Origin: Oxytricha trifallax
Taxonomy: Eukaryota; Ciliophora; Spirotrichea; Sporadotrichida; Oxytrichidae
Assembly: GCA_000711775.1 (NCBI GenBank)
Contig: ARYC01017392.1
Location: 1 to 64,000, forward strand
Direction of reading: 5' to 3'
DNA: 64,000 nucleotides
In this document: positions 52,439-64,000 of the stretch, one piece after another
How the letters are laid out: every line of letters begins with the position of its first letter
Numbering within the stretch: position 1 is the first letter of the stretch
Position numbers and translations under genes: made by a program
The notes under the pieces: model-generated
Databases searched by the model: none
The model's input: the letters and a program-made list of their open reading frames with translations, nothing else
What the model was told of the DNA's origin: nothing

Positions 52439-53821
52439 ATGAAAATACAGCAAAGCTGTAGATTAATCATATACACATACTTAAACATGAATTTCAACTT
52501 TAAAATTATCTCTAATTTATCAAGAAAAGATAGAGAAATAGTTCAAAATGTTAAAAATCTAGTAAAAAAATATGAATAGCATGGAAACCTGTCAATTTTA
52601 ATTTAGGATCTTCCAAAATCTTTGGGTAACTTAATTTATCTATAATCTTTCAGTTACAAATATACAATTACTCGCACTTATGACGAAAAAGAATATTAAA
52701 GCATGTATTTATAGCATTTCATTCAGTCCTTACCAAAATATATAGGCTAAAGAATAACTTTAATCTTAAATAATTATTGGTCAATCATAGATGATGCAAT
52801 ATTTTTTTCTATTGATAGATGGGAAAACTATCATCAAATTGAAATAAAAAAAGAAAAATATAAAATATGCCAAACAGTTTATTAAAAGCAATTACTAAAA
52901 AATATCGTTTGCAAAAATGCCAAGATTTTTGAATTAATTGATTGTGTTCTGAACAAGGACACAAAAACTTTAATTAAATAGTATGAAGATTACAAAACTA
53001 GTGGGAACTTGCAAATGTAAAACGAAATTAGATAATAATTAACTCAAAATAAAGATAGCTATAAAGATTACAACTATGAAAAAGTGATTTTGAGAAATTG
53101 TATAATTATAGATCCATGTGAAGTATACTTATTCAGCAACACCAAAACATTAAAGTTAATTAATACAAGCACTCATTTCTTAGTAAGGCATGAAATTTAA
53201 AATTTAAAAAATCTAGTAAAATATTAACACATTGCAATTAGCTAAATAGATCATACTGCTTTTAGCTTAGACGAGCAGAATTTGTTAAAAGTACAAAACT
53301 GTAATCAAGCTGATAATATATTTAAATTGTAAAATGTTTAAAGTTTTACTCTGACAATATCAAACGAAACTGATAGACAGGTGCTTATGACTGAATTTAA
53401 AAAGATTAATGGAAGAATTAAAAAAATGAAATTATTATTTAAAAACGAAGTAGAATTGAAGCATATTCTAGAAATTTGCAAATGCTCATAATATATAGAA
53501 AAATACATAATAATCTCAACAGATTTGAAACTTGATTTTTCATCAATCCTCAACAATTAAGTCACTTTACCAACATTTGATTTTCTTGGGTTCGATTTTT
53601 AATCAAGTATTTAATAACTAATAGGATTAGATATTACAAATATTGTTCGGATTTTTCAAAATATCCCATCAAAGTAAAAAGATACAAATATTAAGTTAAA
53701 TATAGTGATAGATTAAATTAATCAGGAAGAAGACTATGATGCTTTTGAACAGCAAATTATTGATATAAGATTTTAAGATTACATGGGCCTAAAATCATAA
53801 TTACATTTTTAGTTTAATTGA
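52439..53821 (+). CDS. Tandem family member 10, intact
   Basis: 460 codons with TGA at 53819-53821. The N-terminus KIQQSCRLIIYTYLNMNFNF leads into KIISNLSRKDREIVQ. The YYDYF block has diverged to MYLQHFIQSLPKYIG and the PRD core to DPCEVYLF, a notable change at an otherwise constant position. The LQNVQSFTLTI and IDIRFQDYMGLKSQL blocks are retained. The 3' end, HFxFN-TGA, resembles that of member 9. Confidence 0.85.
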
Positions 53822-55266
53822 CATATTCAATAACTTTAAAAAAAAAATTCATTCCATATTTCTTTTATTTAAAATTTTAATTACTAAAATTAATATCAAA
53901 ACACTTATATATCAATAAAACATTAAATTTATTTGATTTAATTTATTGTGTCTTAATATTAAAAAAATTCATTCATATTTATAATATTCTGAATAATATA
54001 TAAGTCATTTGTCTTTTTATTATAAATTAACACACATGATATTTTAAGATTAAAATATGTTTAATTAAAATAAAAAAATAAATAAAATATCAGTAAATTT
54101 AATTAATAATTAATATTGAAAAAGCAAGTATTTTTTCATCTTTTCTACATCCATTAAAATTACAACTGGGAACTTGATTAAATTTTATTGAAACTTTGAG
54201 AATCTTAAAAAATATTGGTTAATTTTCTAGTCAAAAGTCAATTAATATTATATACTTAATGATTAAGTTATTAAAAGTAGTAAAAATATTCATCAACTAT
54301 TATATATTATTAATTTGGGAGGGGAGTTCCCTGACAAGTAAATTTTTAATGTATAATTTCACATATTTTTCATAGAATATTTATAAATCTCTCCTGCCCT
54401 TTTTTAAGGTAACTTTCAAACTTAACTTATATGGGAAAATTCCAAATCCTAGTTTTCTTGTTCTATTTTTTAGGTACAATAACCTTTTCCTTTTTAATTG
54501 TTCATAATAGGTAATTAAACCCATTCCAATCTAGCTTATCTTATAAAGAGAAATCTTCGAGATTAACTAAATAAAAATAGAGGATATCAAACTAGCAGGT
54601 TAGAAACAATTATACAATTGACCTGGCAAACTTATTCTTAGCTCAATAAAGCTTTGTGTAGTAAATAAAATTAATATTAAATCTCAGATGTGATTCGTTA
54701 TCCTATTTTATAATTAGCATTAACTTTTTAATATTCAATATTGATATAAATCTAGTTTTAAAAAAAAAAAAAGACTTATTAAGGTAATTATTAATAAAAC
54801 AAATAAAAATATAATTTAATAATTCACACTTAAGTATTACATAAATTTTTTTTAATAAAAATTTTAAACTTTACATATTTCTCCTTGATTTAATAAATAA
54901 TCTTTAATTAAGATAGCTTTATTGTATAATGACAGTTTTCTATATCAATTTCTCATAATTCCTGTTACTACTGAATTTTATCAATATTTATTTGGAAATA
55001 TGAAATAACTTCGATAATCCAAAATTCAAATGTATAAATAAAAATAAGTATTCAATGTAAAAACAAAAGTTTTAAGATTATTGCTATACTCTAAATAAAT
55101 TCATATCTATACTTGATAAATATTTAAATTAAGAATATTCAAAACATTTAAAGATAAAGATTTTTTAATGCTAAATTAAATATCTAAATTTATGGCATTT
55201 TGAGATCATAAATTCATTGACTCAAATGAATTATATTAAGTTTTGTTTAATATATTTTAATAACAA
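53822..55266. other. AT-rich intergenic spacer
   Basis: Non-coding. Short GC-richer patches at about 54317-54340 (GGGAGGGGAGTTCCC) and 54390-54420 may be the remains of a foldback end. A poly-A run lies near 54760. Confidence 0.4.
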
Positions 55267-56649
55267 ATGAAAATGCTTGATAATTGCAGAATAATAATTT
55301 ACACATACTTTAACATGAATTTTAACTACAAAATAATTTCAAATATTTCAAGAAAAGATAGAAAATTAGTTCAGAGTGTAAAAAATCTTGTAAGAAAGTA
55401 TGAATAGCATGGAAATTTGTCAATTTAAATATTGGATCCACCAAAAACACTTGATAACTTACTTTATCTACAATCTTTTAGTTACAAATATACAATCAAT
55501 CGTATTTATGATGAAAAAGATTTTATAAGCATGTATTATGAATATTTTATTCAATCACTTCCAAAATATATAGGCTAACGAATAACTCTTAGCTTGAATT
55601 GTAATTGGGTAATCTTAGATGGTGCAATTGCTTTTTCAATCATAGAGTGGGAGAAGTATCACAAAATAGAAATTAAAAAAGAAATCTATAAAATAGGCCT
55701 ATCAGGTTTCTATTCACTTTTCCAAACTAATTATATATGCAAAAATGCTTAAACTTTTGAACTATTTTTGTGTTTTCTAAATATCTAGTCAAAGCATTTA
55801 ATACAGACATATGAAGAAAATAAAAAAATTGGAAACTATCAAAAGTTAAACGAGATTTAGAAATAATTAACACTAAATATTGATAACTATAAAAATTTCA
55901 ATTATATAAAAGTCATAATAAGGAATTCAATTTTGATTGATCCAAGAGAAGTGTAATTATTTAGTAACACCAAAGTCTTAAAACTTATAAATGTTAACAC
56001 TCATTAATTAGTAAGAGATGAAATTTTGAAATTAAAGAACTTATTAAAATATTAGCATATCTCAATTTTAGAATAAGATTGTGCTGTTTTTACTTTAGAA
56101 GAACAAAAATAATTATAAGTTCACGGATTTGTTTAATCTGTTGTCGTATCAAGATTAATAAATGTTTAAAGTTTTACTCTTACTATTTTTTATGACAATA
56201 TGCAATCAATTATGAACGAACTTAAATCAATCCATAGAAAAGTTACAAAAATAAAATTACTAATTAGACCTTAAATAGATTTGAATTAGATTTTAGAAAT
56301 TTGCAAATGCTCAAATCTTGTCGGTAAATTTGTATTTATTATAACAGATCTAAAACTTGATTTTTAATAAAGCACTGAAAATAATAAAATTCGTGAATCA
56401 AACATTGATTTTTCCTGTTTAAAATTTCAATAAAACATTAAAGAACTACTAAAATTTAGTGACACGAATGAAGTTTAAATTTTTTAGAATATACCTTCAA
56501 AACAAAAAAAATAAAATATAAAACTAAATATTTTAATGAGTAAGGTAAATCATGGCGAAAATTCAGATGTATATGAACAATAAATTATTGATATAAGATT
56601 TTAAGACTATTTGACCTTATAATCACAGTTATAAATTAATTATAAATGA
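55267..56649 (+). CDS. Tandem family member 11, intact
   Basis: 460 codons with TGA at 56647-56649. It carries NCRIIIYTYFNMNFNYKIIS, DPPKTLDNLLYLQSF, YEYFIQSLPKYIGQRITLS, VIIRNSILIDPREVQLF (Glu where most members have Asp) and DIRFQDYLTLQSQL. Two Met codons lie at the start (55267 and 55273); the first is used here. Gln is encoded by TAA, TAG, CAA and CAG alike. Confidence 0.85.
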
Positions 56650-58622
56650 CTATATTAATGTATTTAATTTCTTAATTTAATAAAATTATAGTATCATATA
56701 GCTTTTTGAATAATTTTTGATCAAATTTGTTTTATAACTGAATTTTTTTAAACATTGAACATCTTAATTATAAAAATTTTTTTTCAGACTGAAAATATTT
56801 TAATGTCATCTATATATGCAAAATGACAGCAAGCAGTACTTAATATTTATGAGGTTAATCTGTAGCATTAAGTTATGCCAAGAAAGTTTCATAAAAAATG
56901 CAATGATGGCTTCTGATTATAATATTTAATTAGATTACTTTTCGCCAACAGCTTTGTTTACAAATTCAAGATAGTATTCCATAAATAGTTTAATCTAAAT
57001 TCATTAATTGATATTGATGGAACAATTTCCTTATTTTTTTTATTATATCGGGAGTTAATAATTATAAAAAATTTTTAATACTTAATTTCAACAATTTATA
57101 AACAATACAAGAAGTAATTAAAATGCAATATCAGTATGATCAGTGTCATTCACAAACAATATAAATCAGAAACATTATTTCTGATTTATTTTATTTATAG
57201 TTTTTACCTGGTAAAAGTGGTGTTGACCTAAGGTGAAGTCCTTCACAGAAAAGCTGTAACAAAGGGGTATAAAAAGCAATATATGAAAAAAAAGAATTGC
57301 AAATTAGATTTGAAGAGATTATTCTCATTTTTAAGATTTCCATATTCTATAGCTACTCTTAAAATTGTAATTATTGTAGATCTAATAAAGATACATCATA
57401 AATATATTATCAATAGTTCAATTTACTCCGAAACTTAATCTATAGAAAGAACTTAATAAGTTTAGTTTTATACACTGTAAATCTTTTTTACAGAAATTCT
57501 TTTTAGTAACAATCATAAAACTTTCTTCCTCCAAGAAATTTTTCATTCTTGGAGGCTGATCTTCTAGTTTGAGAGATCTTGAGAGTAAATCTCCATTTAT
57601 TTTATTTTTAATATTTTAATTTAATTTCTTATTTTTTTTCTATATTAGACAATTATTTGATGATAATCTCGCGGGACAAAAATTTTAAAGTATGTACGTC
57701 GATAATTTTTCTGATAATTTTCATGTATTTTTCAGCAATTTTGAAAGAACCATTTCTAATTAACTTTAAATAATTCTTGATAGATTTAGATATAATCTTG
57801 GAGGATTCAGAATAATGTTCTTTTTATTCAAAAAAAAATTTTTTCCATAAAAAAATCAACTAAGGAATCAAAAAAAGGCACCCAAAAAAAGCAAAAAAGA
57901 TTAGTGATAAATCCTTTTGGAACTATGATAATAAAAATGATTTTTTGAGATTCATGAATTAAGGTAAGTAGAGATAAAAAATGTGATTTAATAAAAAGAT
58001 TATTAACAAAAAATAATTAAAAACAGGGAAGAGATAATAGCATCTGCCACGAATGGCCTTCAAACTATATTTCTTCTAAATTTATATTTATTCTTAAAAT
58101 TTATATAGATAATTCACAATCGCTAAGACTTGATGTTTAAAGTTTGAACGCTTCATAAAAATTTTGGAGGTTTTGAGGTTGATGAATGTTAGCTAGCATT
58201 AAAGAGACTATCATAATTTAATCGCTCTAAGATTGTGATTTTATTAGTAAAATATATAAATTAGCCTATGCAACCTAAAAAATTGGGATCCATATAGGGT
58301 TTAATAGGAATAATACATTGATGGAATTTATAATAATCAAGAATTAATATTTAAATAATTTAATATAAATAAATTCCACAATCAATATTTGCTCTTCTAT
58401 CAAAATTATTATTGTTATTCTAAGTCAGTATAAAACTATTCTAATTACATAATAAAATTATTGCGCAGGTATAATTTTTTATATTGAAAATAAAATCTTT
58501 ATAATTTTATATTTTAGCCTTTATAATAAATTAAATATTCAAATCATGGATGAATCTATATTATATTTATGAAGAAAATAAGATAAAATATTTAAATAGT
58601 GGCAAATTTTCAAAATTAAAAT
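56650..58622. other. Long spacer with small hairpins
   Basis: No gene recognised in about 2 kb. Small perfect stems occur at about 57164-57190 (AAATCAGAAA/TTTCTGATTT) and 57521-57558 (CCTCCAAGAA/TTCTTGGAGG), with an A/T palindrome near 57830-57850. The sequence at about 57205-57265 is less AT-rich than its surroundings. Nothing supports a specific RNA gene. Confidence 0.4.
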
Positions 58623-59986
58623 ATGAGGATACCAAACAATTGTAGAATAAGAATTTATACATTTTTAAGCATGAACTTTAACTATAGAATAATTTCAAAT
58701 ATTTCAAGAAAAGAAAGATAACTTGTTTAAAGCGTTAAAAACCATGTCCATGATATTAAATAACATGGAAATTTGATAATAAAAATAAGTGATCCTCCAA
58801 ATTCATTTGATAACATTATCTATCTACAATCTTTCAGTTACAAATATACATTTAAGCAAGTAAGGTCCTAGAAAGATTAAATAGGAATTTATTATGACTA
58901 TTTCATATTATCACTACCTAAATATATTGGGGAAAGGATCTCTGTAAACATAAATCAGGATTGTCCAGTGTATGATTCCTTATGCAATTCAATTAAAAAT
59001 TGGGAAAACTTCAACAAGATTTAAATAAAAAATGAATTACACTTAATTCGTAATTGATTTTTACAAAATTCATTGTTAAAGTTTAGCGTACTAAAAAATG
59101 CTCAAGTTTTTGAAATTCATAATGTTACTTCTAACAGCTTAGCAAAAGATTTAATTAAGTGCTATGAATTATGCAAGTAGAGTGGGATTTTGTTAAAATA
59201 AAGAGAAATTGAAACTTATCTAACTCAACAAAGTGATTAAATTTGTGATATTAAATTTGAATAAGTCTTTATAAGAAAGAGCATAATGATAGATCCAAGG
59301 GATGTATAATTATTTAAGAATGTTTAAATTTTAAAGTTAATAAATGTAGGCACTCACTAACTTTTCAGAGAAGAAATAAAAAAACTTAAGAATCTTGCTA
59401 AATTTTAACACATTTAAACATTTATTGTGTAAGATTTCACTTGCACCTTGGACGAGTAATAATAATTACAAGTTAACAATAATGACATGGGGGATTATTT
59501 ACTAAAATTATAAAGCGTGTAGAGTTTTACTTTAACAATATTTAGTACAGAAGAGTATACAAATTTCTTAAACTCAATAAAGTAAATTAATCGAAAAATT
59601 TCCAAATTAAAACTACTTTTTACATATCAAATTGATTTAATTTAGATTTTTGACTTATGCAAAATTTCAAAATATATTGATAAATATGTGATTATAATTA
59701 CAGATCTGAAACTAGTTTCTCAAAACCTTTTGATAACTGCAAATCTGATCTAAATTTTGATAATTTGACCTTCAATTTAAAGCAGAGTATATAAAACAAG
59801 ATTAAGTCAAAAGATTTAAAGGTATTACAAAATGTTCCTTCAAAACAACCTTCTTAAAAAATAAAAATAAATATATTAACTCATTTATAAAATAATGATG
59901 AAAGTTAAGATACGAAATCGATAATAGATATAAGATTCCAAGATTTTATGGATTTAAAGTCAAAATTGTAAATTAACTCAGGTTGA
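58623..59986 (+). pseudogene. Tandem family member 12, TGA plus frameshift
   Basis: It runs from ATG 58623 (MRIPNNCRIRIYTF) to TGA 59984-59986. TGA at 59055-59057 (codon 145) interrupts a poorly conserved stretch. A one-base change in length near 59710-59720, after the VIIITDLKL block, shifts the frame. The total length is not a multiple of three, in agreement. The blocks YYDYFILSLPKYIGERI, VFIRKSIMIDPRDVQLF, LKLQSVQSFTLTI and DIRFQDFMDLKSKL are present across the two frames. Confidence 0.8.
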
Positions 59987-60681
59987 AGCTAATTCATTAT
60001 ATTTTAATTTAATTAAAGATTTTTATTAAATTCTTTCTATTTTAAAAAAGATATTATAATAAATAATTTAGTAAAATAAAATAATAAATTTTATGCCTCA
60101 TATACCATTTTATATTGTTATTTTTTCAATACTATTAAATTAATGTTATTAAAGTATTTTAGGGGAGGGTATATTAAAAACATAGAGTATAACAAAATTT
60201 AATATCAATATAGATGGAAAGTTTATCTAAAAATTAATTGCATTTAACCATATATAATTAAATAGAAATTTTATATGTATATAATTAATACTATGTATTT
60301 ATGTTATATGACCATTCAACTATTTAAATAATATAAATATTTATCTCGATTTAATTAAAAAGACTATTGATAATATTTTTAATATTAATATCATCTAGAA
60401 TCTAATATACAAAAACTTCTATAAGTAATTAAGCAACTTAATATTTAATTATTCTTTTAGTTGCCTAATATCCTAATAAAAACTTAATAAAACAAAATAA
60501 GTAAATATTTAAATTAAAGATAATATATTATTAATATGCTGGAAAATATTATATATGGAACAGCAAGGTTTCATCATAACATTAAAAATAATTTCTTTCA
60601 TCACTTTAAAGAGTAAAATACCATAAAATTCAATAACCTTAATTAATCATTTTTTTAATAAAAAGTGAGTTACAATTAGTA
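59987..60681. other. AT-rich intergenic spacer
   Basis: No gene, repeat or structure recognised. Confidence 0.45.
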
Positions 60682-61469
60682 GATTTCATTAATTTTAATT
60701 TTAATAATAAACTTAAAATCAATAAAATAAATATATAGTTAATTAATTTATTAATGATTAAACTTATCTCATTTCTTAATAACTTTCCATTCTCTTTCAT
60801 TTTGATCATCACAAGACTAGCCCCTTATGTTGCAATTAAATCAAGCTTTCACCAAATCTTAAACTCTGAACTTCTTATATGTAAACATTTCGACAAAAAA
60901 TATAAACATTTCGGCATTTTATTTCATTGGTGTTATTGTGATTTTTGTGACTATTTAAGTAAACTAAGCTTTTTATGTGAATAATCACAAGTTCAAGATT
61001 ATGGAATTCCAAAAATCACATGAAGACTTCTAAATGAGAAGTTTGAAAACCTTTATATTTAACATCTAAATTATATTCAAAATTTTATACTTCTAAGTTA
61101 TAATTCAAACTTCTCATTTAGAAGTCTTCATGTGATTTTTGGAATTCCATAATCTTGAACTTGTGATTATTCACATAAAAAGCTTAGTTTACTTAAATAG
61201 TCACAAAAATCACAATAACACCAATGAAATAAAATGCCGAAATGTTTATATTTTTTGTCGAAATGTTTACATATAAGAAGTTCAGAGTTTAAGATTTGGT
61301 GAAAGCTTGATTTAATTGCAACATAAGGGGCTAGTCTTGTGATGATCAAAATGAAAGAGAATGGAAAGTTATTAAGAAATGAGATAAGTTTAATCATTAA
61401 TAAATTAATTAACTATATATTTATTTTATTGATTTTAAGTTTATTATTAAAATTAAAATTAATGAAATC
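60682..61469. mobile_element. 788-bp foldback element with matching 366-bp arms (TA-flanked)
   Basis: The arms 60682-61047 and 61104-61469 are 366 bp each, inverted with no length difference, and identical over at least the 231 bp of the mirrored 76-codon frames. The loop is 56 bp. Ends read GATTTCATTAATT...AATTAATGAAATC, with TA at 60680-60681 and 61470-61471. The mirrored 76-codon frames (60754-60984 plus, 61167-61397 minus) have no supporting features and are taken as chance. Near-identity of the arms indicates a recent origin or gene conversion between them. Confidence 0.9.
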
Positions 61470-61896
61470 TATAAATATAAAAGAAAAAATTTCATAAATA
61501 ATAATAAAAATATTATGAACTATACCTGAATTATGTGTTTATTTTTAAATTAAAGATATTTTTCGATTTATTTGAAATTTAAACATGAAATTCGTTTTAA
61601 TTAAATATCAGGAATTTTATTAAGGTTGTTTATTTTCATAAATATTATTATAATTTTTGCCTTATAATCATATGTATATATATATATAAATTGTTATAGA
61701 GATAAAATAAGTAATAGAGATTTATATTGCTTCATTCATTTTATAATCTTAGAATTATATAAAATTTACATTTAGAAAAAATAATAATTTTTACTATACA
61801 ATAAGTAAATTATTACATTTTTTTCTAGTTAATTGTAAACATGTTTTTAAATAATAAAAATAAATCAAATAAAACATATAATTTATATATTAATTA
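61470..61896. other. AT-rich spacer between two foldback elements
   Basis: No gene or repeat recognised apart from a short TATATA run near 61676-61688. Confidence 0.45.
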
Positions 61897-62976
61897 TTGA
61901 TAAAATAGATTAAAATAGGAAATTTGAGAAATTAATCTTAATTCTAAATATATTAGTATTATTAACTGCCATGAATTAGGAGTGTGCCTAATGCTAATTT
62001 AAATTTAAAATCTAATAAATTAATCAAATTATTAAAATATAATTAGTGGGCAGGTGGGCAGGTGGGCAGGCAGGGTCCTAAGCAGCCCACTTTTGTAATT
62101 TATATATATATTAATATATTAATGCAATTAATTAGAGATGCGCAGGCTGCTAATGGAGTCAACGTGCATGAGACCATTCCTCCGGCGCTGCTTAAGTCCA
62201 CGGTTCTAGTGCTCTCTAAGGGCCAAGCTGTGCTGGTTATGACGCAACAGATGCAGATACATGTACCATGTGTGCAGAAGGAGACTTCCTCAAAACTGAC
62301 GATACATGTGGTGCCTGTCCAGCTGATCAATACGGAAACGATGATGGTGTATGTGCCGATTGTATGGATCAGTGTCTCTCTTGCACTGGTTCCGGTAACG
62401 ACATCATAGTTGATGGATGTGTTTGCGATGTTACTGACAACTTCATACAAATTGATTCCAACGATTGCCTTACAGTATGTCCTGATGATTATAGAGATGA
62501 CGGTTCATTCTGTTACAGTAAGTTTCATGTTACATTCTAATCAACTCTATAGGAAACGTTCAACCAGAGATCATTAGTTTTGCGGGTACTACTCATGCTA
62601 TCACATTTGATCTGCTAACTGACGGTGCATTTGAGTTTTTTATCAAAGATCCAGGAGGAGACAGTGTTATCGTAGTTATTTGTGTATCCGGCTTGGTGGT
62701 CTCATGCACGTTGACTCCATTAGCAGCCTGCGCATCTCTAATTAATTGCATTAATATATTAATATATATATAAATTACAAAAGTGGGCTGCTTAGGACCC
62801 TGCCTGCCCACCTGCCCACCTGCCCACTAATTATATTTTAATAATTTGATTAATTTATTAGATTTTAAATTTAAATTAGCATTAGGCACACTCCTAATTC
62901 ATGGCAGTTAATAATACTAATATATTTAGAATTAAGATTAATTTCTCAAATTTCCTATTTTAATCTATTTTATCAA
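61897..62976. mobile_element. 1,080-bp foldback element enclosing a gene fragment (TA-flanked)
   Basis: The arms 61897-62176 and 62697-62976 are 280 bp each and inverted. TTGATAAAATAG...CTATTTTATCAA ends are flanked by TA at 61895-61896 and 62977-62978. The arms include a GC-rich direct repeat (GTGGGCAG units, about 62046-62075). The 520-bp centre has much higher GC than any other part of the window and encodes a Cys-rich protein segment. Inner arm ends (about 62136-62176) share that richer composition and may belong to the captured sequence. Confidence 0.9.
62171..62702 (+). pseudogene. Captured fragment of a Cys-rich (furin/EGF-like repeat) protein gene with a 35-nt intron
   Basis: An open frame from about 62171 includes CTMCAEGDF, TCGACPADQYG, CADCMDQCLSCTG and CLTVCPDDYRDDGSFCY. 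This CxxC-rich spacing is typical of furin-like or growth-factor-receptor Cys-rich repeats, common in ciliate surface proteins. The frame is interrupted at 62519-62553 by GTAAGTTTC...CTATAG, which fits a 35-nt intron. Removal continues the same frame into NVQPEIISFAGTTHAITFDL and FEFFIKDPGGDSV, up to the right arm. No start or stop of its own is seen, so it is an internal gene piece inside a mobile element. Base composition is unlike every neighbour. The alternative is a macronuclear-destined segment that happens to sit in an inverted repeat. Confidence 0.75.
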
Positions 62977-62978
62977 TA

Positions 62979-63214
62979 ATGTAATTTATAATAATGTGCA
63001 ATTATACAAAACATGAATAATCAATTATTACAAAATATGCATTATAAAATTGATATAAGTGATAACTTATTATGTAAGTAAAAATTAACAAAATTTTCTG
63101 ATTTAGATAAACAATTTAAATATTTAATCACATGTTTAATTCTAAATTAAAATCGAGAAAATTTATTATTTATTAAATTCTCTGGCAGGAATCTAATTTA
63201 TAATATATAAAATT
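62979..63214. other. Short AT-rich spacer before the last family member
   Basis: Nothing recognised. Confidence 0.4.
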
Positions 63215-64000
63215 ATGAAACCTTTTAAGATACCTCGCAGTTGCAGATTGATAATTTACACATACCTAAACATGAATTTTAACTATAGAATTATTTCAAA
63301 TATATCCAAAAAAGAGAGAGTATTAGTTCAAAAAGTAAAAGATTGTGTCAAAAACTATGAGTCCCATGGAAACCTAATCATTAATATTTAAGATCCTCCT
63401 AATTCATTGGATAATATGAGATATCTTCAAACATTCAGTTACAAATATACATTCTACAATGATGATGATTCTAAAATAGATTTTGTGGGAATATATTATG
63501 ACTACTTCGTTTCATCACTCCCAAAACATATAGGCCAAAATATAATTCTTAGTTTTAATATGAAAAGTCAAACTCACTCATCTTTGTAATTTTCAATCTG
63601 AAATTGGGAAGATAAGTACAATATACAAATAATGAAAGAGAAATATAAACTCTGCGATTCATTTTATTTAAATCAATTATCAAAAAGCAATATATTTAAA
63701 ACTGCTAAGATACTTAAACTTAGCAATGTAACATTAAATTATGACGCAAAAAGATTAATTGAAAATTATTAAAAACACCTAGCTAATAGAAATATGTAAA
63801 AGTAGCAAGAAATTCTTGATTAGTTAACTTTATAAAATGAATAAAATTTAGACTATAATTTCGAAAAAGTAATTATAAAAGATAGTATTTTGGTAGATTC
63901 AAGAGATATCCAAATTTTTAGGAATACTAAGGTACTTAAATTAATCAATGTAAACTCTCATTACTTAGTTAAGGATGAAATACAAAATCTTAAAAAACTT
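63215..64000 (+). pseudogene. Tandem family member 13, in-frame TGA, cut by the window end
   Basis: It starts at ATG 63215 with KIPRSCRLIIYTYLNMNFNY and stays in frame to the end of the window (262 codons). TGA at 63599-63601 (codon 129) stands just before the N-W-E segment, where relatives have other residues. PPNSLDNMRYLQTF, YYDYFVSSLPKHIG and VIIKDSILVDSRDIQIF are present; DSRD in place of DPRD is unusual. The 3' third lies outside the window. Confidence 0.8.

Noticed and set aside
57205..57560. Possible small RNA gene with hairpins
   Set aside because: The stems are short and isolated; no tRNA, snRNA or other family signature could be recognised.
60754..61397. Two identical 76-codon frames on opposite strands
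   Set aside because: They are mirror images created by the foldback arms, have no homologue that I recognise and no expression signals.
62062..62811. Overlapping frames of 72-116 codons on both strands around the captured fragment
   Set aside because: They are shadows of the arms or antisense of the Cys-rich frame. Only the frame with the regular CxxC pattern and intron is convincing.
21320..64000. UGA as a sense codon in this genome
   Set aside because: Intact members and the 986-codon gene all end in TGA at matching positions, and the internal TGAs are at unconserved sites.
1..64000. CRISPR arrays, bacterial operons, ribosome binding sites
   Set aside because: No regularly spaced repeats were seen, and the ciliate code, introns and TBE elements make a eukaryotic germline source clear.

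Overview
The window looks like germline (micronuclear) DNA of an Oxytricha-like hypotrich ciliate. The DNA is very AT-rich. Long reading frames appear only when TAA and TAG are read as Gln and TGA alone is stop. Three elements carry C4A4C4A4C4 telomere-like inverted termini flanked by 3-bp AAT/ATT duplications, the hallmark of the TBE (telomere-bearing element) transposons described from Oxytricha germline DNA. Stylonychia or another close hypotrich cannot be excluded. No chromosome-end telomere, rRNA or recognisable tRNA was seen.

Layout. 1-10451: gene-free, AT-rich DNA containing a diverged tandem duplication (about 1535-6545 and 6868-10215). A 1.16-kb non-coding TBE derivative (3412-4569) sits in the first copy, and the second copy keeps the matching empty site. 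10452-14960: a TBE transposon with the three usual genes (zinc finger-kinase '57 kDa', '22 kDa', DD34E transposase '42 kDa') and a 414-bp foldback element in its promoter spacer. 17389-20349: a single intact 986-codon gene (C/H zinc-binding motif, coiled coil, AT-hooks, possible Kelch-like C-terminus). 21320-64000: thirteen same-strand members of one gene family (about 455-470 codons) at roughly 2.4-4.6 kb spacing. They are interrupted by a second TBE (37348-41250) and by several foldback elements. Six members are intact; seven carry TGA codons, indels or an insertion.

Five young foldback elements (414-1080 bp, near-perfect arms of 190-457 bp, each apparently flanked by TA) are scattered through the window. 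One lies inside a family gene, where its exact removal would restore the frame. One encloses a relatively GC-rich piece of a cysteine-rich protein gene with a likely 35-nt intron. Several older, decayed foldbacks lie in the spacers.

The most noteworthy items are the unrecognised tandem family, a 26-nt intron inferred in the 22-kDa gene of both TBEs, the telomere-ended non-coding TBE derivative with its empty site, and the foldback element holding a gene fragment. The uninterrupted genes, the transposons and the mix of intact and broken copies suggest germline-limited DNA that is eliminated during macronuclear development; that is an inference.
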